NCBI GenBank assembly: GCA_009741485.1
Contig: CM019216.1
Location: 28,723,741-28,787,740 of the forward strand
Length of the DNA: 64,000 nt
Direction of reading: 5' to 3'
Source of the DNA: Malurus cyaneus samueli
Taxonomy: Eukaryota > Chordata > Aves > Passeriformes > Maluridae
Under the pieces are notes generated by a model, which worked only from the letters and a program-made list of their open reading frames with translations, was not told the DNA's origin and did not search any database. Both the position numbers and the translations under genes were made by a program. Positions 46,161 to 58,005 of this stretch are shown piece by piece. Each line of letters opens with the position of its first letter. Within the stretch, counting starts at the first letter, position 1.

Positions 46161-48644
46161 TCTCCCTGAATCCCCAGTAATACTTACCTCTCCCTGTGCA
46201 CATGCTTACACATAGAAACATTAGCTTTTAAGGCATTTTACTGGTCGAGAGTCATGTTGGACTTATTCTTTCAGCTGTGTGGCTCAGTTTTGCAAAATCA
46301 TGTCTTTATACCTGCCTGGTGCCAGGTTAGAATGATCCTTTCCAGAGTTTCCACCCCATGATGTGCTGCATTATGATAGAGCAATGTTGAGGCTGTCCAG
46401 ATCTGTGGCAAAGCAAAATGAATCTGAATTATTTTGTCATAAAAGATGGAATTATGAAGATAAATATGCTGGTATCTCACAGGTTTTCTCAATAGTTTTG
46501 TCCTGTTCCTGATTGGAAGTTGATTGGTAACTGGATTTGTCAAAGCCTGGAACTGCCAAAGAACATGCTGCAGCTCTCACTAAGCTGTCTTCTTTTTTGA
46601 ATGCAAACTGTAGTGAAAGTTAATGGTAAAACTTTAGAAGAATATTTCCATTGGCAAAGCCTTACTTAGTCTTAGAAGTGCTGATATGTGAAATTATGCA
46701 CAATAAGTGAGAGATTCTGAAAATTATATTTCTCTTGTCAGTAACTAAATAAATAATTTTTTTTCAGAGATCTCAGAAATCAGGATGGAACCCATCATGC
46801 AGGACAGGGTAATGTGCTTTTCATGCTCAAGGAACCTAATAGGCCAGTCAAGGTAAGAACCTGTGAATTAGGAACTTAGTAACAGTCAGTCTCTTGCATT
46901 CACTAGGCATTCTCCCAGTCAATCTAGGAGACTTGAAAATGTGTGTGACAGTGTGATATTCCTCAGACCGGTTGGGGAAATAGAGGATGACACTACTCGT
47001 TTTTACCAGCAGGTGTCTAAGGAAGATGTAGGTCTGAAACTTCTCAGATGTTTGGAATCTAGATGTGCCTAGCAAAAAGAAAAAAAAAAGCTTCTTGTGA
47101 CAATAAAGACAACTTCTCCTTTGACAGTGATTTGCAAAAATGTTGATTTTCAAAGAGTAAATGTGGTGTCTTTTTATGAAAGCTTTTTTTTTACAATATT
47201 GACCAAAATAATGCTTCTGTCACTCCATGCTTGAAAATTAGGCGTAAACTCATGGTAATTGTAATACTTATATAACAGAATCAACTTGCTTTTTATTTTA
47301 CAAATGTTGGCAGCTATCCCTAGCTATTACATCTAGAAGCTGTACATAAAAACTTTACATAAAATGCAATAGGAGTATTACACAACAAAAAAGAAATAAA
47401 AAGGGAAAGGAAGAGAAAGAAGGAAAGAGAGGGAGATGAAAGGAGAAAAGGAGTTTGGCCCCATTCAGCTAACTTATAAAATGCTGAACTTGTTTGAACA
47501 GCAGTGCTCATACTGTCTCAGTTGGGTCATTTGCATCTGAGAAACCTTTATGCAGCTGTCATGTGCTGCATGGCAATTGGTGGCAGGGCACAGAAGCTGC
47601 TACACACTTTGTCTGTGGAAGCCAGCCATCCCTCAGAGATACCAGCATCAGGGGGTCTCTGGTACCTCGCTGCAAGGCCAGACTCATCATGCTGGGGAGT
47701 GGTGAAAGCTTTGCAAAGCCCTTTTCTTTTCCCTCCTGCAAATTGGCTCCACGTCCATGCCTGCTTCAGGATATCTTTCTGGGACGTTTTTCCAAGTTAT
47801 TTTACAGTTGTTAATACTGGGAAGATTTTGGTGTATGATTTAATAACTGTCACTCTCTACACCTCATGATTTGGAAAGTAGCATATATTTTTAAATTCGG
47901 CCTTTAAAATTCTCAGCTAAGTTGGCCAATGCACTCATTATGAACTCTCAGTTTTCAAATGAAGCTTGCTTTTTATTTTACCCTACACTTCAGATAGCCA
48001 TAGGAAAACTGCTCTTTCTAGACTAGAATGGAAAACTCTTCTGCATTGTTTCATAATTTTTATATGTTTCTTAAATACCCTTACAAGTATTCTTCTTTCT
48101 GTGTGCTGGAGAGCATGTCTCTAGGGATAGAATTTTTAAAGATATATATCTATACTTTCTTTGTGGTCCATGTCAGGGAGTAAACCCTGACTTGACTCAG
48201 TTCAACATTCATATTTCTCAGAATCACTTTTAGAACAGCCTGGCCATGTACAAGGTGAGTATCAGCTGGATTGAATCCTGGCCTGGTGCCTATCACATAA
48301 TCCTTGGTCCCTGAGTGAGCCATACCTTGCTGAGAGAGTGAGCCTCTGCTTCCTTACCACCAAGTCTCATTTTGTGTTTTGCACTATGCAGAGCATAAAA
48401 ACTTTTTGTCCTGTTGTTGAAACTTTTACTTACCAGAGAAGTGGAAACAAAGCAACAGTAATTCCAGCAGTCATTCAAATAGCACCCTTGTTGTGGTTTA
48501 CATTATATCAATTAAGATGAAAATGAGCATTGCAACTAAGCATAAGTAAAGTGCAGTTGTAAAATTTTAACAGCTGTTTAAGACATAATACGAAATATAA
48601 TTTCAAACTCCTGAGCTCTGTATCATCCAATATCAGCTTATGCA
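46161..48644. other. Intergenic spacer, part 2
   Basis: No gene seen. A pure polypurine tract of 39 bases (47398-47436) extends to 47453 with one T. ORFs of 106 and 121 codons at 47494-47869 overlap in two frames and have no recognisable product. Confidence 0.55.
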
Positions 48645-48793
48645 GTCTCAGTCCTTGGAGTTTCTCAAGACCTTTTCAAGCCCCAAGAAACCTTCTTTGA
48701 CCTTTATTCATCCTGCTTTGAACAGCAGGCTGTATCGAACAACCTTCTGAGTTCTTTGCCCTGAATTTTCTCATGGTCTTGTGATCCTGACCC
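48645..48793 (+). mobile_element. CR1 LINE 3' end
   Basis: Blocks GAGTTTCTCAAGACCTTTTC, CAAGCCCCAAGAAACC, CATCCTGCTTTGAACAGCAG and CCTGAATTTTCTCATGGTCT match the conserved 3' end of CR1 elements in order. It is 5'-truncated and old. Confidence 0.75.
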
Positions 48794-51700
48794 CTCTCAG
48801 AACTAAAAACACCATGTACACGAGGTGTTTTAAATATAGTTCATTTGCTTTTTAATATCCAAAGTAACTGACTTCTAAGAAAAGAAAAAAAGAGAAAGAA
48901 AAGCCTCCCAGTACTTCTTAGTGGTCAGCAAAATCACAAGGTAAGTCTTTAGCCTAAAAAACATGGCTAGGAGACCTTAGAAAGTTGTCCAATATAGGAC
49001 ACATTTCAGGCGTGTGACAGCAATGTCCAAACATTTGGTTGTTACAGCAAGGTTTGGAAAGATGTAGCTCTTGGGTCCACACCCTCTTCATTTAAATAAA
49101 CATGACTGCTGCTGTGGGTGGTTGGCAGTGGAACAAACAGTTGCTTTTTGGACAGGGTGAATGAATACCCTATAGTGGCATTACTCAAGGGCTCAGTTTA
49201 TTTAGACTGTGGCGTATTTGGTGACTTGAAACATGAAATCTTTACTCAGTTCCTTCTTAATTGCTGAGATCGGACTCCTCACCCACCCTTCTTTCTTGCA
49301 GGCAGTATGTGTAAGAGTCCTCAGGAAGAGATAACTGGTCTTTACTGGTGTCAAAATCAAACATGAAGTTTTGTGCAAGTTTTATAAATAGTTTGAGAGT
49401 ATTTTTAAAATAATTCCTTATCACTCTGTCTTATCAAACCCATTTTAGCTACCATAGGGACTAATTCTGTAAGGTGCCATTTGTGTAATATGAGGTTGAC
49501 TATCATGTTATCTGATTGTCAAATAGATGTCATCTAAAACAGAATGGAATTTCTGAGAGATTTTACCTATATAATTAAGGTCTACATACCTCTAACTATT
49601 TTTTTCTTGATAATACAGAGGAGTGGGCTGGAAAGGGAAAGATTTCTTTTTTTCTTTTTTTTCTTTTTTTTATTTTTAGATTAAAAAAAAAGACAAACTA
49701 AACTTAAATGTCACAATTTTAGCTTTTGACCAATTTCCAAGGAGAAAGTTTGGGTTTTATTTCTAGAATGAAAAAAAGTTGTACTGCAAGAGATCATATC
49801 CTACAATTTTTCATTTTAACAGGTGCTTCTAATCCTGTCTTTGCTTTTTTCAGTGCTGACCTTTTCTGGATGTGACAACATGGAGCAAACCAGGACTGAA
49901 ATAATATAGTCTACACCCCTGAGAAGTGCTTTTCTTTCCCTCCTGACAATTCTAACTAATTTCCTTAGGAGTAGATACCTGCTCTGTCCTTTTCTGGGAC
50001 ACTTTCATCTCTGAAGGAGTTTGGTCCCTTGACTCAAGAGCAACCTCACAGATTTTTACGTAGCTGCCTGGAGATCAGCTAGCCTGATCTCTATGTTATG
50101 GAATACAGAATTGCAGCAAGCTGACCCTCTGCTTAGCTTCATTGCTTGGTTCAGACTTTTGAAAAAGCATTCAGGTTTAATGGGAAGACATTAAAAGAAG
50201 CAGAAACCACAATTTTCCTCAGTAGTGCATTCAGGAAAATAACCTCTGTTGACAGTGTGTGCCTCATCTCTAACTTGCATTTGATTGGCTTTAATTTCCT
50301 GACCATTAGCTCTTTTTATAATTCCTACCATAAATCAGCATCTGGTATTTTCTTTCTATGAAAGAAAGAAATCTCAATCTTCTCTGACTGATGAATTAAA
50401 ATATGCATCTCTTTAGTGTGTTGTTTTAGGGCACTGTTTCCACACTTTGATTTACTTTTGTGTGAAATATGGGAAATGAGTTTTGTCTACATTATGAATT
50501 ACTCTCAGGTGAGTCTGCTTTTGAAAGGAAGCTGCCTCTGCCTACAGGGATACACTGGTCTATAAAACAGATTGCTGTACTAACATTCCCTTTCTTATGG
50601 GCACATGAATGTAATAAAAACTATTAAAGAAACACACATTCATTACAAAATCAGCCAGTTTTTATGTCCTTAATTTAAAATGAAGTTACGGTGTATGAAT
50701 GCACATACTCCAGAGTGCTGTGATATACTAGTCTGTGACATTATGGAAACACTGAATTTAGAAGTTCTTTTTTAAAACCTGTAATTGAAATTTACAGTTT
50801 AAATATAGGCTATAGTTTAAAATAATTAAATCTTCAGGGAATTCTTACCTTCTTTAAAATCAAATAGTGATAATTCACAGTAAATTATTTAATAAAAATA
50901 AGGTTTTTCTTGGCTGTTTCAGTTGTATTTCCAACAAAGAGGGGTTGCACTGACCTTCTGAAAACCCACAGAGTAAAGGGAATAAGGACATTAAGGTAAA
51001 ATTATTAATGAAGCTTGGTAAGTGGAATTTCATCACACATGATTGTAAAATAATACTGCCTAGGAAAATGGATTTTTGAGGACAACCTGTCATCGTTTAT
51101 ATATATTTTTACGTTCTCTCATTTTGACAGAAAGTACATGCTTGTATATGTTTTGACATGCCCCTACTTTATGGTTGAACATTTTACAATCAGAGAATAA
51201 TTCTAAAACAAAATAATAGCATTACATGAGCTTGCTTCCTAAATGTTCTGCATGTCTGTATCGGACAGGATGCAGTATATCACTCAAAGTTATGGGGCTA
51301 AATACAGCATATAATTAACCCCTCCTCTCTTCTTTATCACAGTTACAGAGATTTGAGTGTGGTGGAGGATACAATTTTGAGTCCTGATTGCTCTACAGGC
51401 AATGATTTCAGTGCCACTGATTTCTGTAAAGTCAAGAGTCTACTTTGAGACTGCCTACAGTGGAAATGTGAAGCCATACATAAAAACCTATGACACTACC
51501 CCATTTGCTTGTATTTTGGAGGACCTTCAGCACATCAGCAAGAAGAGCATAGGGTCATTTCACACTAATGCATTACAGTTTGGTAAGATCCCCATAGCTG
51601 TTGAGTGCTACTGAAAAACAGGGGACAAGTCCTTATTTTCATTCCATCGTGGTCCTGCACTGCTTAGTTAGTTCCAAAGAGCAGGGGAACTTGGTAACTG

Positions 51701-54700
51701 AGGACCATCTTTGCTGTTGAGGAATTCCTACATATATTGTAGGACTTCAGACTTTCACATTTCCCATAGTATAATTTCCTTCAATTCTGAATCTCATTTT
51801 TAAAAGTGGATCTCTCAAAACTTCATAATGTCTTAACCATGAGGCCTTCTACAAGGACCTTTCCTGAAAGACAGTACTTCATTTTGTTGGGGTTTTTCAA
51901 AGCCCATATATAATATTACATATAATGCAATAATATGGTATTTCCCGATTTGATCACATATCTTTTTATGGGTATGTTTAAAAAGTGTACAGGTATTTTA
52001 AAATTAAAATATTATGAAAATATAAATATAAAATGCCAAAATAATAAGATTTTTCTATGCTTTTTTAACAAAGAAGAAGCTTTTCTTCTATTTGGACATT
52101 GCTTGCTTGTTCATATGCCAGTCTTTGAAAAAATAGAAACAAAATCTGATACCTTGAAACAGTGCCAGATCCAAAGCTTGTCAAAATCAATGTCTCTCTT
52201 TAGGTTTGATTCACTGAATACTCAATGAGGACTCTTAAGTTAAAGTCATCTTACATGCTCTGAAGATAACAATATATTTCAACTAGTCTTGAGTTCCTGT
52301 TTAGAAATGCAATAGAAACTGGTGCTTTAAGAATAGGATTCACATGATCCGTTTAGAAGGCCACTTTTGAATGTCTGTTCACTCAAATGTTGGTATTTCA
52401 ATGAGTCATACTAATCTGTTCAGAAAAGTGCCTACTTCACTCTACTGTCCATCCATGAACGTAAATAAACAGTTACAGACAATTGCACAGTGCACATTTC
52501 ATCAGGCGAATCCTACTCATTCTGACTGCAGTAACAGTTCAAGTTGGAAGAGAATTTACAAATAACATTTTTCACCAGGGAAACGTCTTCAGCTACTGGG
52601 AAAAAAAGATCTTGTAGTGCAGACCAGATTTTCATAAAGCTCCACCCGGATAGCTCAGGGCAAGTTTCAGTGCATGGCACACCCATTGACAGTGCAGTAT
52701 AAAACATTATGACACATTCCATCACCAGAAACAGCATCAGAGGTTATTACTGAGCACTTCTGGGAGAGCTTCATTTCCTCTGCTCCTGTCAATACTTTCC
52801 AGCAAACGCAAATTCTTCAGGCTTACATCCAAGCAAGGAATGTGCCCTCCTACTACAAATGATCTTCCATTCACTTATTTTAAGTTTTCACTTTAATTCT
52901 TGTCCACTCACTGAGTGATAAAACAGACTGTTGCTTCCTTCCTAGTTCCATGAACTGCTGAATCACAGTTGCAACTAGGACCTTATCCAAAGCCTATTGA
53001 GACTGATTAAAAGATTTATCCATCCCCTAAATGAGCTCTGCTGCAGGCCTTGAGTTCAGTGATGCATAAGGCAACTGGCTAATCTTTTGAAGAGAGAATA
53101 GTGTGCTGGAAGAGCCTATAGTGATCTTCTGATTCAGATTTCCACATAAGGTAGCTCTTCAGATTTCCCTGAATTTGCCTCGTTTCGTGGAAACACACTG
53201 TTTGCACCACAATCTGGAATCCTTGCTGAATCCAGCTAAATATCAGACCATCCAAGTTCACTATCTAATGCTAAAAGCAGACACAGGGCATTGACCATTC
53301 AAGTCCTCATTGCTGTAATTTTTTGTGGAGATTCTCCCCAATATTTTAAGTACTGTAGTGCTTAGGTTTTTACATTTACCACTGTAGTAGTTTTCTACAT
53401 GTGATATTAGAAAAAGGCAGACTTGCTGTACATATATTTCCAGCCAATCTTCAGACAATTACTAGAGCTTGTTAGGTGCTGTGCTTCTTCTAATTGACCA
53501 AGGCAGAATTTGCTTTCTGGACTCATTAAGAAATAATTCTGTTTTCTGTATTTACTTTAACATATTTTTATTTAGCATTTTCATAGGCTGCAACTCAAAT
53601 GTGTGATTTCAGCTGGTACTGATACGTATATTTGAGCTAGACTTAAACTAAGCTATATAAAAACAGGCAACAGTAATAGTTGTTGGCACAGCCAGTGCTG
53701 TAGATGACTTTTGCAGCCTTTACTAGCTCTGTTTGTCAGACACCATGAAGGATCAGCAAAATAAGATTCCTTGGTAGCAGGGAAGGTGTTAAAAGTGGAA
53801 TTTTCATAATAACATATCATGGATGTAAAACATGAGTCTGGTAATGCTTGTTTAACTTCAAAATGTGAAAATTGAACAGAGAGGGAACTAGCTTCTCTGG
53901 CTGGCATGCTGAACACAAGAGCAACCTGTTTTATTTCCCAAATTGTGCATCCACTATATCCACTTGACCGGCTTGGAGCAGTTGAAGATAATTAAATCCC
54001 TTCATGCTAGGTTGTATTCCTTCAAATTTATTCCTAATATGCAGAAGTTATGTCCAAAACAAATTTCCCTTGCCTGGTGATTTGTGCACAACTTAGTTTT
54101 TCAGGTGTTTGTCTGAAACAGGCATTTAAAACATACTTAGGCCTGAGACACTGACAAATGGTTGCTTCTGTGACCTTGAAAGTGGTGTGTAGACCAGCTA
54201 AGGTAATTCGTTTAATTAAAACACAGATGTCCTAGCAGTTAATTAGAACTAATGTGATCTGTTTTTTCTATTTGTTCTGGATAGACATGTATTTTTTAGC
54301 TGAGAATGTTGTGTGCTTTATAACAGAAGCCAGTAGGAATGCAAAAACTTTTTATAACTAAGTGTCCCTAAGTTTAAACTTGACCAGTTTAGCAGAAACT
54401 GAAGTACACTGCTTGTTTTTGTGTTACCAGTCTGACCTAAATCAAATAGTGACACATAACTGCATAACAAACCCTAGAGTAGACTACTGTCAGGGGAAAT
54501 GAGCAGATTAAGAGTGCTGGAAATGTAACAGTCCTACAGCTGGTAGGATTGTATGATCGGTTATGCCTACCTGAAACCCAAGTCAAGTCCATCAGAACAA
54601 ATAGCTTAGCACGTAGTGAGCGTGAATGGGATACCAGTTTTGCTCAAGTCTAACTGTGCTAATTTTCCAATTGCTCATGACACACTTTATCCCTTGTGTG

Positions 54701-57055
54701 CAGGGAAACGTGGAGAGTAGACTTGAAATACATGGTATAGTTACAGGCAGTATACAGGGCTAAAAGTTTTCTTCATTTACTTCTTATCTGCCTATGCTCC
54801 ACAGTTTCTTATCTACGTATTCATACCCACTTCTGGGGCTGTGGGGCTGTGCTGCAAATGGGGTCACTGAAATGAGCTGCATTAGTTGTAAACTTCTCTT
54901 CAGAAAGAATTGTATAGCACAGACTGCAGAACAGGGTTGGGAGGGCTGTGGATTGCAGAGCTGGGAGGTGCTGAATGGGGAATGGGAGAGGGAGCCAGCA
55001 CACAGTAAAACTGCTCCCTGTTCAGGTACAGTAGTTAAGTGTTTGGGCACCAAAGAAGGACCACATTTGATAAAAGAATATAAGATTTGATGTGGTGTTT
55101 ATATTACAATATTATATTACAATGAAAATTAGCTGCTGTAGAGCACTTTTGAAAATCAAGACCTTGTTTAGATGCTGGTAAGATATGACTCTTGAAATTA
55201 TGTCTGAATGGGCTAATATGTCTTTTAAGTTTTCTGCTAACTGAGAACTTACTGAATCCTTACATACCACATTTCATTTCCAAATGATATGTTTAACCCT
55301 GAAAATCCTCTACATGTACCTTCACTGGAGTATATCCTGTTTGGAAGTGAAATGATGAAAATGTCTCTGAGTGCATGGATACACGTGTAGGCAAAGGAGC
55401 TTGAATGTTTTTACAGAATGGCATTTAACAAATTCTGTTCCTTCATTCCTTATCTGTTCTAAATCTATTCAGGACAGAAGGAATCCTAATATTGATAGCC
55501 CATTTATTCTATTATTTTCTGCTGTAAGATTCATTTATTGGCATTTTTGTAGCAGACCAAATACATATACCAAAGTATCTTAAAATAACAAGCCCCTAGG
55601 AGAAAAAAAAGGGAAGATGGGAGTACATCATGGCACAACTGGGCAAAATCTGTGACATTTGCAAGCATTTTCACTAATGGACTTTTGGGCTACATTCATG
55701 CTAATGAACTAAACAGTGCCAGCAAATGTTTTTGGGACTGGAAGTTGATTGTGTCTACCCTCAAGTTGACCTTGGCATGGTTTTGCCCTGGCCATAGTGT
55801 TCTCTTGAACAGTTAATGGTGCATTTGGGGAGTTAGCACGGACCACACCTGACAGGAACTTTGGATGTGACCACCTTGTTTTGGAGACAGAGAGCTGATT
55901 AATATTGATAGGAGTGCCAGTTTGACTCAATGCCAGGGAATGGAGATGTACACTATTTGTAGCTTTGCTGTTTGAGGCGGGGGTCCTTGTAAGGCAATGC
56001 TACTTGTAAGCTCGTTTTCCTGAGTTCCAAGGAGTGGCAGTGATTGTTCATCTTCCCTGGCTATTTCTCACATGTAACAAGGACTTAATAAAACCAACAC
56101 CAAACATATCCCAAACTTTGCCTTATCATACACCTTTTGCTGGTGAGGAGGTGCCAAGACTGACTTTGCAAACATCAGTTGGTTGCTGTACTATCACCCC
56201 TTCCCTAGTCTACAGAGGTGGCACTCTCTTCCGTCAGCACAAAAACTGGTGCTCCAAAAAGAATCAACAGAGGTATGACAACCTAGAAAAGCAAATTTAA
56301 AAGATGTGAAAAGACTGCATGACTTCCTGGGATAGAATTAGAGCACAGTTATATTCATTCACGTTCATATTTTATTTTCATAAGAACATAGTGTGATGCT
56401 TCTGTTCAGGACTATGACTGATTGCATTTGGCTGTGTAAGACAATGCAGAGGATGCCAGTCCAGCACTTCTGAGAAGGCACACATCAAGAATTGGGTGTT
56501 AATTTCTGAATGTATTAGACTTATGCTGGGATGAAAGAATTTGGACAAAATAAACATTAGATGAGTCTAGTCTACAGAGTTACAATGAACATGCCAAAGG
56601 GACATAATCTTACTGAAGCTGCCTCAGCGCTCTGTTTGGACTCTGAAGGTGGGTTAAGATACATAAATAGGTATGTCCTTATTTACAAATTTTGGGCACA
56701 GAGGACAGTCCAGCCAAAGCTAAATTATCAACCGATTCACGTTTAAGCAGATACGAGGCTCTTTGAATTTCTTACAGCATCCTTCTCCCTGTTCAGACCC
56801 AGAACCGTTCCCGACTCGCATCTGAGCCCGAGCCCCAGGGCAGCGCCCCTCCGCGGACTCTCCAGGTCTCTCCAAGTCGATAACCGGGCAGCTCCCCACA
56901 ACAGGCTGCCACTGTGCTGGGAGCTGCGGGTAGAAGACATTGTTCTCGGTGTTGCTTTTGTAGGGTGTTGTGTTCTGAGAATCCCACCCGTTTGGCAGCT
57001 GCATCAGGCCCAGGATGTGGGGAGTGATGGCTGAGGGGAGCCAACACGCACCCCT
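48794..57055. other. Intergenic spacer upstream of CD109
   Basis: About 8 kb of mostly AT-rich DNA with pyrimidine runs (for example 49645-49680) and short unrelated ORFs. No exon, RNA gene or clear transposon was recognised. CD109 enhancers could lie here but cannot be picked out by eye. Confidence 0.5.
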
Positions 57056-57242
57056 GGGTATTTCTGTGTAGACAGAAGTGTGTTGCCCGTGCGTGTCACC
57101 TCTCCTGGGTATTTCTGTGTAGACAGATGTGTGTTGCCCGTGCGTGTCACCCCCCCAGGGTATCTCTGTGTAGACAGATGTGTGTTGCCCGTGCGTGTCA
57201 CCCCCCCAGGGTATCTCTGTGTAGACAGATGTGTGTTGCCGC
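57056..57242. repeat. 51-bp minisatellite just upstream of CD109
   Basis: Units start at 57056, 57107, 57158 and 57209, each 51 bases, giving about 3.6 copies. Units 2 and 3 differ at few positions. Each unit has GTGTAGACAG and GTGCGTGTCACC. Because 51 is a multiple of three, all frames stay open and produce artificial repeat ORFs (up to 237 codons). The array ends about 210 bases before the CD109 ATG, at the edge of its CpG island. Confidence 0.95.
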
Positions 57243-57451
57243 CGGGCCGCCCCCCCGCTCCCCGCGGGCCGGCCCCGGGAACGCCCTGCGGGAGCTCATG
57301 CGGCTGCCGCCGGCGGAGCGTGCCTGGCGCTGGGGCAGCGCCGGCCTCTCCCTTCCTTCCCCCGCCCGCCGAGACGCGCCCCGCCCGGCCCACGCCCGGC
57401 CCCGGCCCTGCGCACAGCGGCGGACTCACCGGGCAGCGCGCACGGAGAGCC
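57240..57451 (+). promoter_or_regulatory. CD109: CD109 CpG-island promoter and 5' UTR
   Basis: CpG-dense sequence with several GC boxes (CCCCGCCCGG, CCCCGCCCGCC near 57360-57390) and no TATA box leads into the CD109 start codon. The island continues through exon 1 and intron 1 to about 57720. Confidence 0.7.
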
Positions 57452-57519
57452 ATGGCACGGTCCCGCGGCGATGTCCGCTTCCTCCTCCTCGTCCTCCTCT
57501 GCAGCTCCGCGGCGGCCGG
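57452..57519 (+). CDS. CD109: CD109 exon 1 (coding part): start codon and signal peptide
   Basis: The ATG has a good context (G at -3 and +4). It encodes MARSRGDVRFLLLVLLCSSA and ends AAG, a classical signal peptide with a leucine core and small residues before the expected cleavage near residues 22-23. The donor is GCCGG|GTACGT, phase 2 out. CD109 is a GPI-anchored member of the alpha-2-macroglobulin/complement thioester family and a TGF-beta co-receptor. The assignment rests on exon 2 and on the head-to-head position beside SLC17A5, as in mammals. Confidence 0.88.
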
Positions 57520-57844
57520 GTACGTGGGGCCGGGGCGGGCGGGGGCGCCTCACCTTCCTCCCGTCCCCGGCGCGGGGGCTGCGCGGGCAGCACAGCGCTT
57601 CCCGGGGCTCCCCGGTGCCCTGCTGGCAGTCGGTCCCGGGAACGGGCAGAGCAGCGCTGCCCGCGCCCCGTCCTGCGCAGCCGGCAGCGCCCGGGGGGTG
57701 AGCATCACTTCCAGCCTCCGCAGCGGAGAGCAACGCGAAGAGTTTGGCAGCATGTGTTGTATGCCTTTATGTGGACGCGGTGACTTTTTTTGAGTGTGTT
57801 TCACTCCCTGCCCTTTCTCCCTCTGCCCGTTTTGGACTTTCCAG

Positions 57845-58005
57845 ACCTACGTTCCTTGTGGCAGTTCCCTGGAGCATCAGGCCTGGAACAAACCTGACTG
57901 TTGGAGTAGCTCTTCTGCCGGACAGCCCAGCGCAGGTCACCGTAAAGGGAGAAGTGATCAGAGATAATGAGACCATCTTGAGCAGGGAAATGGTCTTTGA
58001 GAAAG
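57845..58005 (+). CDS. CD109: CD109 exon 2: start of the first macroglobulin (MG1) domain
   Basis: 161 bases, phase 2 in and 1 out, acceptor TTTCCAG, donor GAAAG|GTAAGA. It encodes PTFLVAVPWSIRPGTNLTVG and then VALLPDSPAQVTVKGEVI, ending MVFEKG, matching the start of mature CD109 (RFLVTAPGIIRPGGNVTIGV in human, later ending VFEKG). N-glycosylation sequons are at N39 (NLT) and N64 (NET). The gene continues past the window; exons 1-2 give 76 complete codons of a protein that is about 1,400 residues in mammals. The thioester, bait region and GPI signal lie outside. Confidence 0.93.

Noticed and set aside
47494..47869. Two overlapping ORFs of 106 and 121 codons
   Set aside because: Same reasons: overlapping frames, no recognisable domain and no upstream promoter signal.
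57080..57793. Plus-strand ORFs of 237, 218 and 156 codons before and over CD109 exon 1
   Set aside because: The 51-bp repeat keeps every frame open and GC-rich DNA has few stops. Only the frame beginning at 57452 gives a signal peptide that splices to exon 2.
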